DNA of 42,101 nucleotides from Nioella sediminis (GTDB lineage: Bacteria; Pseudomonadota; Alphaproteobacteria; Rhodobacterales; Rhodobacteraceae), in contig NZ_MNBL01000072.1 in assembly GCF_001879695.1 (NCBI RefSeq), positions 1 through 42,101 on the forward strand, written 5' to 3'. Every line of letters begins with the position of its first letter. The first letter of the stretch is position 1. The notes under the pieces were generated by a model. It ran no database searches. It saw only the letters and a list, made by a program, of their open reading frames with translations, and was not told the DNA's origin. The position numbers and the translations under genes are program-made. Positions 34,775 to 42,101 of this stretch are shown in pieces.

Positions 34775-35839
34775 ATGATCCGTGCCCTTTTCATTGCCTT
34801 CCTCACCATTGCCTGCGTCACAAGCGCCACCGCGCAGGACCGTGCTGCGCCGATCCTTGCGCTTCTGGATCGTCTGCCACTGCCGCCCGGTGACGGGAGT
34901 ATCGAGGTTGACTACGGCAATCCTATCCCCGTTCGCGCCGCTGCGATGATGGCGGCGGCGCTAGGGCAGATGGATGACGACCCGATGCTGGCGCCGATAT
35001 TGCGGGCGGCGCCCGTGTCACTTGCGCAGCGCATTGTGCTGGACAATGACGGCCTCGGGCAGACGCATGGGATCGACCTGTTCCAGGTCGAGCAGTTCGC
35101 GATGATGATGCAAGGGCAGCGCCGCACTGTCCTGCTGGACTTGCCCGAGGGACAGGGGGCCGGCGTGGGCCCGGCGCTCAGCGCCGCGGGTTTCGGCTAT
35201 CAGGAGCAGCCGTTTCAGGGCCAGACCGTGTTCTGGCGTGGCGTGGACATGGAGACAGACCTGAGCCGCCGGGACGATTTCTTCGGCTATGGGTTGGGCT
35301 TGTCGTCAAGGCTGTGGCTCGACGGGGATCGGTTGGTTCAGACCGCGACCTGGCCGACGATGGCGCAGGCCATTGCCACGCCAGAGGGCTCGATCGGGCA
35401 GCACTCTGGCACGCGGGCTGTTGTTTCGGTGCTCGACACCGGACTGGACGTGCCCGGAGAGGTGGTTGCGCTTCGGCTCTATCTCAACCTGGGCTTGTCC
35501 GGCAGGGGCGGTCCCCTCATGGTCGCTGACCTGATCCATGGGGCGCAGGAGGGGGCGGTTTTCGCGTTCGTCACCGACACTCTGGCCGAGGCTGAGCGCT
35601 ATGCCGCGGCTGCGCGGGCAAACTGGGAAACCCTGCCGAGCAGCGTTACGCGCCGCACGATGGCAGAGATGTTCGGCAACGCCATGCAGGCAACTGCATT
35701 AGAGATCGACGGTACGGCAGTTGCCGCGATCTCTGTCCATGGTCCCCGTGACCGCGACAGCCCGTTTTGGAGAAACAGTGCCTTTCACAGATTCAATCAG
35801 GTGCTGATGATGCGCGATCTGGCTTGGCTGACGGACTAG
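34775..35839 (+). CDS. Unrecognised secreted protein
   Basis: A 354-residue protein with a signal peptide (MIRALFIAFLTIACVTSATA, cut before QD). The mature part is acidic, without membrane segments, cysteine pairs or a motif I know. Segments such as VLDTGLDVPGEVVALRLYLN and FVTDTLAEAERYAAAARANW suggest a mixed alpha/beta fold. CGGAGG stands 7 bases before the ATG at 34775, which decides the start. It lies 63 bp after the ClC gene on the same strand and is convergent with the DUF427 gene. A periplasmic location is inferred. Confidence 0.8.
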   Translation: MIRALFIAFLTIACVTSATAQDRAAPILALLDRLPLPPGDGSIEVDYGNPIPVRAAAMMAAALGQMDDDPMLAPILRAAPVSLAQRIVLDNDGLGQTHGIDLFQVEQFAMMMQGQRRTVLLDLPEGQGAGVGPALSAAGFGYQEQPFQGQTVFWRGVDMETDLSRRDDFFGYGLGLSSRLWLDGDRLVQTATWPTMAQAIATPEGSIGQHSGTRAVVSVLDTGLDVPGEVVALRLYLNLGLSGRGGPLMVADLIHGAQEGAVFAFVTDTLAEAERYAAAARANWETLPSSVTRRTMAEMFGNAMQATALEIDGTAVAAISVHGPRDRDSPFWRNSAFHRFNQVLMMRDLAWLTD

Positions 35840-35842
35840 CGC

Positions 35843-36184
35843 TCAGACTTTCTCGATGGCCACGAGGTTCGGGTAGAAGGCCAGGTAGCCCGCGATCTCG
35901 GCGGCCTCTTCGGTGGGGGCCTCGTAGCTCCAGGCCGCGTTCTTGATCACGTTCGACTTGGTCACGATCGAGTAATAGGCTGCATCGCCCTTGAACGGGC
36001 AATGGCTGGTCTGTTCCGAGGCGTCGAGGAATGCCATGCCGATATCTTCGCGGGGGAAGTAGATCACGGGCGGATAGTCGCCCTCGGTCAGTTCCAATGC
36101 GTTCTTGGATTCCCCCAGAACGGCCCCCCCGGCCCGCACAACCCAGGTGCCCGCCGCTTTGCGAATCTTGATATGGCTTGTCAT
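35843..36184 (-). CDS. DUF427 domain protein
   Basis: A 113-residue protein typical of DUF427: [52 protein letters not shown] and [20 protein letters not shown]. The fold is a small beta barrel; no reaction is established that I know of. The ATG at 36184 has AGAGGGA upstream. Its end is 3 bp from the convergent secreted-protein gene. Confidence 0.92.
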   Translation of the reverse strand: MTSHIKIRKAAGTWVVRAGGAVLGESKNALELTEGDYPPVIYFPREDIGMAFLDASEQTSHCPFKGDAAYYSIVTKSNVIKNAAWSYEAPTEEAAEIAGYLAFYPNLVAIEKV

Positions 36185-36257
36185 CTTTGTCCCTCTCCCT
36201 CGTCCGTAAACGCGTTTATCCCGGCATGATCTGCCGCTTGCCTGTAACAGGATGATG

Positions 36258-38075
36258 TCACAGCGGTGCCGTGGCCCGATCCAGCCAGTCTGCCGTATCG
36301 GCTGGCAGGTGCGATCGCAGTTTTTCGGCGGTTCGCGCATGATAGGCGTCAATCCACGCGATTTCGTCCCTGTTCATCGCATCTGCGTCAATCAGACGCC
36401 GGTCAATGGGCGCCCAGGTGATGGTGTCGAATTCCAGCATGTCGCGCGGGTCGCCGCCGGGCAGGGCCGGGGCTTCGCGCACCACGATCAGGTTTTCGAT
36501 GCGAATTCCGAAGGCGCCCTCGCGGTAGTAGCCCGGCTCATTGGACAGGATCATGCCCGGTTGCAGCGGCAGGGTGGAGACGCGGGAAATCCGCTGCGGG
36601 CCTTCATGGACCGACAGATAGACGCCGACGCCATGCCCTGTCCCATGATCGAAATCGCGCCCCGCCTGCCAGAGCGGCATGCGCGCGAGCGAGTCGAGAT
36701 CACGCCCGGCGATCCCCTTGGGAAAGCGTGCGCGGCTGACGGCGATCATCCCGCGCAACACCTGGGTGAAGGCGCTACGCTCCTCCGTGCCTGGCGTGCC
36801 CACGGCGATGGTGCGGGTGATGTCGGTGGTCCCGTCCTCGTACTGCGCGCCGCTGTCGACCAGATAGATCTGCCCCGAGGTGATCGTCGCATTCGACGCT
36901 TCGGACACCCGGTAATGGGGCAGGGCGGCATGGGGACCGGCGGCGGAAATCGTGTCGAAGGAGATGTCCTTCAGCACCCCGGTATCCGCCCGAAATGCCT
37001 CCAGCCTGCGGGCGCAGTCGATCTCGGTCAGCTCCCCCTTCGGGGCCTCCGTGTCGAACCAGTGCAGGAAACGGGCAAAGGCCACCCCGTCGCGGATATG
37101 GGCGGTGGTGGTGGCCTTGATCTCGGCGGCCGTCTTGCGCGCTTTTGGCAGGATGCAGGGGTCTTGTCCGGTGGCGATCTCCACCCCTGCCGCGTCCAGC
37201 ACCATGCGCAGCTTGTGTGGCGCGGTGGCGGGATCGACGCGCACGGGGCCAGAGAGCGTGGCAAGGACCGCCTCGAAATCATCCCAGTGCTTTAGCGTGA
37301 TGTTCGGATCGGGGCCGAGCGCTTCGAACTTGGCCGGGTCGCTGAACAGGGTCACATGACCGCGGCTGTCGATGATGGCGAAGGCTTGGACCACGGGCAG
37401 ATGCGGCAGGTCGCCGCCGCGGATGTTGAGCAGCCAGCAGATGGAATCGGGCAGGGTCAGAACGGCTGCGGCCTGTTCCGCCTTGGCGAGGGCATCCGCG
37501 ATGTCCCCCCGTTTCTCGCCGGATTTTCTCCCGGCAATTTCAACGGGAAACCCGATTGCAGGCGCATTGGGGCGATCCGGCTGGTCGGGCCAGATCGCGT
37601 CAAGCGGGTTGGCCACGGGGCGCAGCGAGATTTGGGCAGGCGTCAGGGCGGCCTCCAGCCGGTCAATCTCCTGGCTGGTGTGCAGCCAGGGATCGAAGCC
37701 CACGGTGCCGCCCTTGGGCAGGTGATCCTTCAGCCAGTCCTCCAGCGCGGTTTCGGGCCAGTTCACCGGGGTGAAATCGGACAGCGCCACCTGCTCCTTC
37801 ACCTGAACCCGGTAGCGGCCATCCACGAAGACGCCCGCCCTGTCAGGCAGCACCGCACAAAACCCCGCCGATCCGGTGAACCCCGTCAGCCAGGCCAGCC
37901 TTTCATCCCGCGCGGCCACATATTCCCCCTGATGCGCATCGGCGCGCGGCACCAGAAAGCCCGACAGGCCCTGCGTCGCCAGTTCGGCGCGCAACATAGC
38001 CAGCCGGGGCGGCCCCTGTTCGGGGCTGGTCGCGGAAGAAAAGCTCTGGAAACGGGTGGGGCTGGTATCGGTCAT
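36258..38075 (-). CDS. Aminopeptidase P family metallopeptidase (M24B)
   Basis: Dinuclear-metal peptidase removing an N-terminal residue before proline. The 605-residue, three-domain form resembles eukaryote-type XPNPEP1: two creatinase-like N-terminal domains (from [20 protein letters not shown]) and a C-terminal pita-bread domain. The metal ligands are present in order: [17 protein letters not shown] (two Asp), [18 protein letters not shown] (His), LSNEPGYY (Glu) and GIRIENL (Glu). Complete length. Confidence 0.95.
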   Translation of the reverse strand: MTDTSPTRFQSFSSATSPEQGPPRLAMLRAELATQGLSGFLVPRADAHQGEYVAARDERLAWLTGFTGSAGFCAVLPDRAGVFVDGRYRVQVKEQVALSDFTPVNWPETALEDWLKDHLPKGGTVGFDPWLHTSQEIDRLEAALTPAQISLRPVANPLDAIWPDQPDRPNAPAIGFPVEIAGRKSGEKRGDIADALAKAEQAAAVLTLPDSICWLLNIRGGDLPHLPVVQAFAIIDSRGHVTLFSDPAKFEALGPDPNITLKHWDDFEAVLATLSGPVRVDPATAPHKLRMVLDAAGVEIATGQDPCILPKARKTAAEIKATTTAHIRDGVAFARFLHWFDTEAPKGELTEIDCARRLEAFRADTGVLKDISFDTISAAGPHAALPHYRVSEASNATITSGQIYLVDSGAQYEDGTTDITRTIAVGTPGTEERSAFTQVLRGMIAVSRARFPKGIAGRDLDSLARMPLWQAGRDFDHGTGHGVGVYLSVHEGPQRISRVSTLPLQPGMILSNEPGYYREGAFGIRIENLIVVREAPALPGGDPRDMLEFDTITWAPIDRRLIDADAMNRDEIAWIDAYHARTAEKLRSHLPADTADWLDRATAPL

Positions 38076-38178
38076 GGCGCGGAGCCTGCACCGGGGCGCG
38101 GGATTTGTCCATCGCTGCCGTAGCTCCTCAGGCCCATCACCTCACCAAAGGCATTCCCGTGCAACTTTATTAAAATTG

Positions 38179-38232
38179 TCTTTCATCTTGGCCAAAATAC
38201 CTCGGGGAGCGCGAGGGGCTGGCCCCTCGCTC
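38179..38232 (-). repeat. Hairpin plus GGTATTT..CCAAGATGAAAGA element, copy 2
   Basis: On the minus strand a GC-rich hairpin (GAGCG..CGCTC arms, 38207-38232) is followed by GAGGTATTTTGG and CCAAGATGAAAGA (38179-38203), 40-90 bp after the cobT stop. It matches the element at 16504-16537 in order and orientation relative to the gene. Confidence 0.6.
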
Positions 38233-38271
38233 CTGTCCCGTCCACAGGCGCTGCCGGTCGCATGGGCGTGC

Positions 38272-40146
38272 TCAGCTTACCTTCTTCAAACCAAGGAACC
38301 GCGCCCGCGCGCGCGGGTCGCTGTCGAAGAGCGAGGCCAGCTGTTCCGTCATCGCACCCGCCAGCTGCTCCGCATCGGTGATCGTCACAGCCCGGTCATA
38401 GTACCGGGTCACGTCATGGCCGATGCCGATGGCCAGCAGTTCCACCGCCTTGCGCTTCTCGACCATGGCAATCACGTCGCGCAGGTGTTTTTCCAGGTAG
38501 TTCGACGGGTTCACAGATAGGGTGGAATCATCGACCGGGGCGCCATCCGAGATCACCATCAGGATCTTGCGCTGTTCGCGCCGCGCCAGCATCCGCCGAT
38601 GTGCCCATTCCAGCGCCTCGCCGTCGATGTTTTCCTTCAGCAAGCCCTCTTTCATCATCAGGCCCAGATTGTCCCGCGTCCGGCGCATCGGTGCGTCGGC
38701 CTGTTTATAGATGATGTGGCGCAGGTCATTGAGGCGTCCGGGCTGTTGCTTGCGGCCCTCTGCCAGCCATTCCTCACGCGACCGCCCGCCTTTCCAGGCG
38801 CGGGTGGTGAAGCCGAGGATCTCCACCTTCACCGAGCAGCGTTCCAGCGTGCGGGCCAGAACATCGGCACAGATCGCGGCAATGGAAATCGGCCGCCCGC
38901 GCATGGACCCGGAATTGTCCAGCAGCAGCGTCACCACCGTGTCGCGGAAATCCATGTCCTTTTCGACCTTGAAGGACAGCGGCGTCGTGGGGTTCGCCAC
39001 CACGCGCGCCAGACGGCCTGCGTCCAGCACGCCCTCTTCCTTGTCAAACTCCCATGACCGGTTCTGCTGCGCCTGAAGGCGGCGTTGCAGCTTGTTGGCC
39101 AGGCGGCTGACCGCGCCTTTCAGCGGCTCCAGCTGTTGGTCGAGATAGGCGCGCAGGCGTTCCAGTTCCTGCGGTTCGGCCAGTTCCTCGGCCATGATCT
39201 CTTCGTCATGTTCGGTCGTATAGACCGTGTAATCCGGGTCGGCCTCGGAATGGGGGGCAGGGGGCGGCGGTTCCAGCGGGGCCTCGCCCTCGGGCAGTTC
39301 GGTTTCCTCGGCCTCTTCCATGTCGCCCTGATCGTCCATTTCGACCGAGGCCTGGCTGGCATCCTGCTGTTCTTCCTGGCTTTGTTCGGGCGAGGCATCG
39401 GCCTGTTCGTCCTGATCCTCGTCCGCGTCGCCGGTGGAATCGGGGTTCTCGTCGTCGTCGGCTTCCGCCTCGTCCTCGTTATCCTCGTCCATGTCGTCGG
39501 GGTCTTCGCCCAACTGGTCGCCATAGCCCAGATCTTCGATCAGCTGACGGGAGAGCTTGGCAAAGGCGGTCTGGTCGGACAGCACCTCGTCGAGATTGTC
39601 GAGCGTGTCTGCACAGCGATCCTCGATGAAGCCGCGCCACAGCTCCATGACATTGGCGGCCTCTGGCGGCAGCTCGCGGCCCGTGGCGAGATGGCGGATC
39701 AGGTAACCGGCGGCCACGGCCAGCGGCGCGTCGGCGGCCTCTCGGATTTCGCCATAGCCCTTGCGGCGGGCCTCGTTGCCGATCTTGGCGTCGATATTGC
39801 CTGCGGTGCCGGGCATATGCCGGGCGCCCATGGCCTCGCAGCGGGCGGTTTCCATGGCGTCCATCAGGTCGCGCGCCATCTGGCCTTGCGGGGCATAGCG
39901 GGCGGCGGTGCCGGTGTCATGATACTTGTGCTTCAGCGCGAAGGCGTCCGCCGTGCCACGCGCCAGCAGAACCTCTTCGCGCGTCATGCGGCGGCTGATC
40001 TGCGGCAGGCGCACAGAGTCGCCCGTCTGCCCCGGCGGATCGACGGAATATGTGACCCCAAGCTCGGGGTCGTCGGCCATCACGCGGGTGGTTTCGGCGA
40101 GGGCCTTCTTGAAAGGATCTGCGGGGTTATCCGAGGGCTTTTTCAT
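38272..40146 (-). CDS. cobT: Cobaltochelatase subunit CobT
   Basis: Large subunit of the aerobic CobNST chelatase that inserts cobalt into hydrogenobyrinic acid a,c-diamide for vitamin B12. The 624-residue protein has a helical N-terminal domain, a very acidic, Asp/Glu/Gln-rich middle (about residues 215-310), and a C-terminal von Willebrand A domain with the MIDAS motif [11 protein letters not shown] near 405. The ATG at 40146 ([16 protein letters not shown]) has CGGGGGC upstream; a longer frame to 40248 would run into the neighbouring lipoprotein gene. cobS and cobN are not in the window. Confidence 0.94.
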   Translation of the reverse strand: MKKPSDNPADPFKKALAETTRVMADDPELGVTYSVDPPGQTGDSVRLPQISRRMTREEVLLARGTADAFALKHKYHDTGTAARYAPQGQMARDLMDAMETARCEAMGARHMPGTAGNIDAKIGNEARRKGYGEIREAADAPLAVAAGYLIRHLATGRELPPEAANVMELWRGFIEDRCADTLDNLDEVLSDQTAFAKLSRQLIEDLGYGDQLGEDPDDMDEDNEDEAEADDDENPDSTGDADEDQDEQADASPEQSQEEQQDASQASVEMDDQGDMEEAEETELPEGEAPLEPPPPAPHSEADPDYTVYTTEHDEEIMAEELAEPQELERLRAYLDQQLEPLKGAVSRLANKLQRRLQAQQNRSWEFDKEEGVLDAGRLARVVANPTTPLSFKVEKDMDFRDTVVTLLLDNSGSMRGRPISIAAICADVLARTLERCSVKVEILGFTTRAWKGGRSREEWLAEGRKQQPGRLNDLRHIIYKQADAPMRRTRDNLGLMMKEGLLKENIDGEALEWAHRRMLARREQRKILMVISDGAPVDDSTLSVNPSNYLEKHLRDVIAMVEKRKAVELLAIGIGHDVTRYYDRAVTITDAEQLAGAMTEQLASLFDSDPRARARFLGLKKVS

Positions 40147-40190
40147 GCCCCCGTTATGCACCCGCACTGCGCCCGCGAAAAGGGGGGATT

Positions 40191-40469
40191 TCAGGGATTC
40201 CGCAGGGTTGGAGAGAGCGCGGTCAAACAGGATGTCGCCCTCGCCCATGCACGGTCGTAGCGGGCGATCAGGTCGGCAGGCAGATTTGCGTGATTCTCCT
40301 GCTCCAACCCGCGGATGTTGAGGATGCGCGGGGCAAGCTCCGCTGCGCAGGTCTCGGTCTCACAGGCGCAGGCGCGCTCAGCGAGCGCTTCCATGTCTGC
40401 GATCCGGGCATCTTCACGGCAGGCCGTCAGCAGGGCGAGGATGAGACTGCCCGCAATGGTCTTCTTCAT
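40191..40469 (-). CDS. Small lipoprotein of unknown function
   Basis: A 92-residue protein with a signal peptide ending in LLTAC, so Cys17 is the likely lipid site. The mature part has three more cysteines ([13 protein letters not shown] and SCL) and is helical. Its ATG overlaps the stop of the upstream secreted-protein gene by 4 bases. Function not recognised. Confidence 0.75.
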   Translation of the reverse strand: MKKTIAGSLILALLTACREDARIADMEALAERACACETETCAAELAPRILNIRGLEQENHANLPADLIARYDRAWARATSCLTALSPTLRNP

Positions 40470-41116
40470 GGCAGGTTGTCGAAGAACAGATCCTGCACGT
40501 CCCGGCAGGGGTCGGGCAGGGCAGCGAAGGCCCCGTGGTCACTCAGCAGCGGGGCGGGGCTGTCCAGGGTGCCGCTTTGCGCCACCGATTGCTCCTCCTC
40601 GCTCTCCGGATCGACCCAGGTGGCCTCTGCGCTCCATTCACCGCTGTCATAGTCCAGTGAGCAGCTATAGCCGCCGGATGTGAACCGGTCATAGCTGGAA
40701 TAGCCGAAGCCAAGCACGCGAAACGCGTCCTCCTGCCAGCCGATCCGCAGGGTCTGGAACCATGGGTGGCGCCCGATGCCGGATTGCTCGGAACGGAGCA
40801 GAACGGTGCGCCCGTCGCCCTCCTCCAGCGATGGCGACATGCCCCACATGGACCCGTTATACGTGGCATTGCGAAGGACCAGAAGCGGCGCGCTTGGGTC
40901 GTCGGCCAATCTCCGGTCGGACAGGATCACCAGATCGGCGCTGCTCTCATCATCTCTCCTGCTCATCAGGATCACCTGCTCGCAGCCATTGAGCGGATGG
41001 ATGTCGACGCACAGGCTGTCGATGAGACGGGGCAGGGTGTCGGTTTCTGTCAGGCTCAGATCCTGGGCGGATGCGGGCGCGGCCAGACAGGCGGCGATCA
41101 GGGCAAGAATGCGCAT
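40466..41116 (-). CDS. Secreted protein of unknown function
   Basis: A 216-residue protein with a signal peptide (MRILALIAACLAAPASA) and a mature, acidic, beta-rich sequence with four cysteines (SLCVDIHPLNGCEQ, YSCSL, DPCRD) that could form disulfides. The ATG at 41116 is chosen over 41158, which would put 14 residues before the signal peptide; AAGGA stands upstream. Coupled by ATGA to the lipoprotein gene, so the two may act together. Family not recognised. Confidence 0.75.
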   Translation of the reverse strand: MRILALIAACLAAPASAQDLSLTETDTLPRLIDSLCVDIHPLNGCEQVILMSRRDDESSADLVILSDRRLADDPSAPLLVLRNATYNGSMWGMSPSLEEGDGRTVLLRSEQSGIGRHPWFQTLRIGWQEDAFRVLGFGYSSYDRFTSGGYSCSLDYDSGEWSAEATWVDPESEEEQSVAQSGTLDSPAPLLSDHGAFAALPDPCRDVQDLFFDNLP

Positions 41117-41199
41117 GAGGAAATCCTTGAGGAGAGGTGCTGAAAACGAGGGCAGCATAGCGACGCGGCCCCCGGTTTGTCAGCCCGTTCCCGCGTGCC

Positions 41200-41628
41200 T
41201 TAATCCTCGCCGGTCATGACGGCCGTGCAATCCCCATTATCGGCCAGGTAGACCGGATCGTCGGAAAAGGCGTTGCGGCCCGCCTCGGCATTGGCGTCGA
41301 ACCGCTGGCGATAGGCGTCCGAGAGGGCTTCCACCTCGCTGACAACCGCATCGCGGGCGGCGTCGGGCTCCATCCCTTCCTGTTCCATCGCGTCCGCCGC
41401 CGTCATCATCAGCAGCGCAACGATATTGTTGACCTGATCCTGCATGTCCTCGCTGATCTGGTCGCCCAGATAGGCCGCAGACGAGGCATAGAAGGCCGCG
41501 CAACGGGTGCCGATATAGGACATGGGGGCGCCGTCTCCGACCTCCACGCGCAGGGGCTGCATCTCGTCCTGGGCGAGGGCGGGCAGGGGCATCAGCAGGG
41601 CCAGAAGGGTCAGGGCGCGGATGGTCAA
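41200..41628 (-). CDS. Small exported helical protein (TTG start likely)
   Basis: A protein of about 142 residues with a signal peptide (TIRALTLLALLMPLPALA) and a helical mature part containing two cysteines (TRCAAFYASSAAYLG and NGDCTAVM). The TTG at 41628 has GGAG seven bases upstream and gives a normal signal peptide; ATGs at 41652 and 41664 lie in frame but have no ribosome site. Third of three small exported proteins in a row on this strand. Function unknown. Confidence 0.68.
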   Translation of the reverse strand: MTIRALTLLALLMPLPALAQDEMQPLRVEVGDGAPMSYIGTRCAAFYASSAAYLGDQISEDMQDQVNNIVALLMMTAADAMEQEGMEPDAARDAVVSEVEALSDAYRQRFDANAEAGRNAFSDDPVYLADNGDCTAVMTGED

Positions 41629-41743
41629 CGGGCATCTCCGGGGTTTGGACATCTGGGGGATCATGACGGCAAAGCCGGCCCGCCGCCACCCCCAAGCCGC
41701 GATGACGCTTGCCTTCGCGGTGAGAGACCCGCAGAAGGGCGCC

Positions 41744-42101
41744 ATGACCGCGCAGCATGTCACAACCTTGATCCTTGGCGCCGGGGCCGCAGGCCTTATG
41801 TGCGCCGCCCATGCCGGGCCGGATACGCTGGTGGTGGATCATGCCAAGGCTCCCGGCGAAAAAATCCGCATCTCGGGCGGCGGGCGCTGCAATTTTACCA
41901 ATATGTTTGCGGGGGCCGAGAACTTCCTCTCCCAGAACCCCCATTTCGCGAAATCCGCGCTCAGCCGGTATACGCAGTGGGATTTCCTCGATCTGGTGAA
42001 CAAGCACGGGATTGCCTGGCATGAAAAGACGCTCGGGCAGCTGTTTTGCGATGGTTCCGCGAAAGAAATCATCGCCATGCTGCTGGCGGAGATGCAGCCC
42101 G
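41744..42101 (+). CDS. NAD(P)/FAD-dependent oxidoreductase, HI0933/BaiN type (5' part)
   Basis: The frame is open to the window end (119 codons) and is cut by the edge. It begins MTAQHVTTLILGAGAAGLMC, an FAD-binding GxGxxG fold, followed by GEKIRISGGGRCNFTN, the signature of the HI0933/BaiN flavoproteins, and later TLGQLFCDGSAKEI. The full family length is about 390-400. AGAAGGGC lies just before the ATG. It is divergent from the small exported-protein gene, with about 115 bp between the starts. Physiological substrate unknown. Confidence 0.92.
   Translation, partial: MTAQHVTTLILGAGAAGLMCAAHAGPDTLVVDHAKAPGEKIRISGGGRCNFTNMFAGAENFLSQNPHFAKSALSRYTQWDFLDLVNKHGIAWHEKTLGQLFCDGSAKEIIAMLLAEMQP

Noticed and set aside
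36252-37295. 347-codon plus-strand frame opposite aminopeptidase P
   Set aside because: Shadow of a gene whose metal ligands are all present on the minus strand.
39085-40260. 391-codon plus-strand hydrophobic frame opposite cobT
   Set aside because: The apparent hydrophobicity is the complement of the acidic CobT linker (GAx codons read as xTC); not a membrane protein.

Overview
The window is GC-rich chromosomal DNA of an alphaproteobacterium, almost certainly a member of the Rhodobacterales (Rhodobacter/Roseobacter lineage). The support is the gene order of its division and cell-wall (dcw) cluster with DUF2484-type small membrane proteins between murC and murB, a DUF1127 gene followed by a CCUCCUCCC-loop small-RNA array of the Rhodobacteraceae CcsR/cuckoo type, a long structured leader before mraZ (the UpsM position), and an alphaproteobacterial-type LexA box (GAAC-N7-GAAC) before a UvrD/PcrA helicase. 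No CRISPR array, prophage, insertion sequence, rRNA or tRNA was seen.

Layout. (1) 1-4033: SOS-type uvrD/pcrA helicase, a small TTG-start protein, and a divergent LysE exporter / Lrp regulator pair. (2) 4049-4804, minus strand: a DUF1127 gene whose 3' region is an eleven-hairpin array, each loop carrying a CCTCC-rich anti-Shine-Dalgarno-like motif, closed by a strong intrinsic terminator. (3) 5116-6290: Mrp/ApbC-type Fe-S carrier and its terminator. (4) 6291-6760: long non-coding leader with 10-bp-phased MraZ-type boxes, overlapping inverted repeats and a strong hairpin. (5) 6761-28828: the dcw cluster mraZ-rsmH-ftsL-ftsI-murE-murF-mraY-(ACT gene)-murD-(NYN/OST-HTH gene)-ftsW-murG-murC-(two DUF2484 and three mutually similar small membrane proteins)-murB-ddl-ftsQ-ftsA-ftsZ, ending at a UUCG-loop terminator. 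(6) 29053-32633: lpxC, bamD, recN. (7) 32634-33022: repeat-rich intergenic region. (8) 33023-35839: ClC-type chloride protein and an unrecognised secreted protein. (9) 35843-41628, minus strand: DUF427 protein, aminopeptidase P, cobaltochelatase CobT, and three small exported proteins. (10) 41744-end: 5' part of a HI0933/BaiN-type flavoprotein, cut by the window edge.

How the genes work together. The dcw genes make lipid II (MurC-F, MraY, MurG, MurB, Ddl) and build the divisome (FtsL, FtsI, FtsW, FtsQ, FtsA, FtsZ). Many neighbours overlap by 1-4 bases (ATGA or TGATG junctions), which implies translational coupling. Two unusual soluble genes (ACT domain; NYN RNase-like) and a block of five tiny membrane proteins sit inside this otherwise conserved cluster and are the least explained coding parts of the window. 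LpxC, BamD and RecN extend the envelope and DNA-repair theme. The most striking non-coding features are the expanded DUF1127/cuckoo RNA array and the mraZ leader, both of which look like post-transcriptional control elements.
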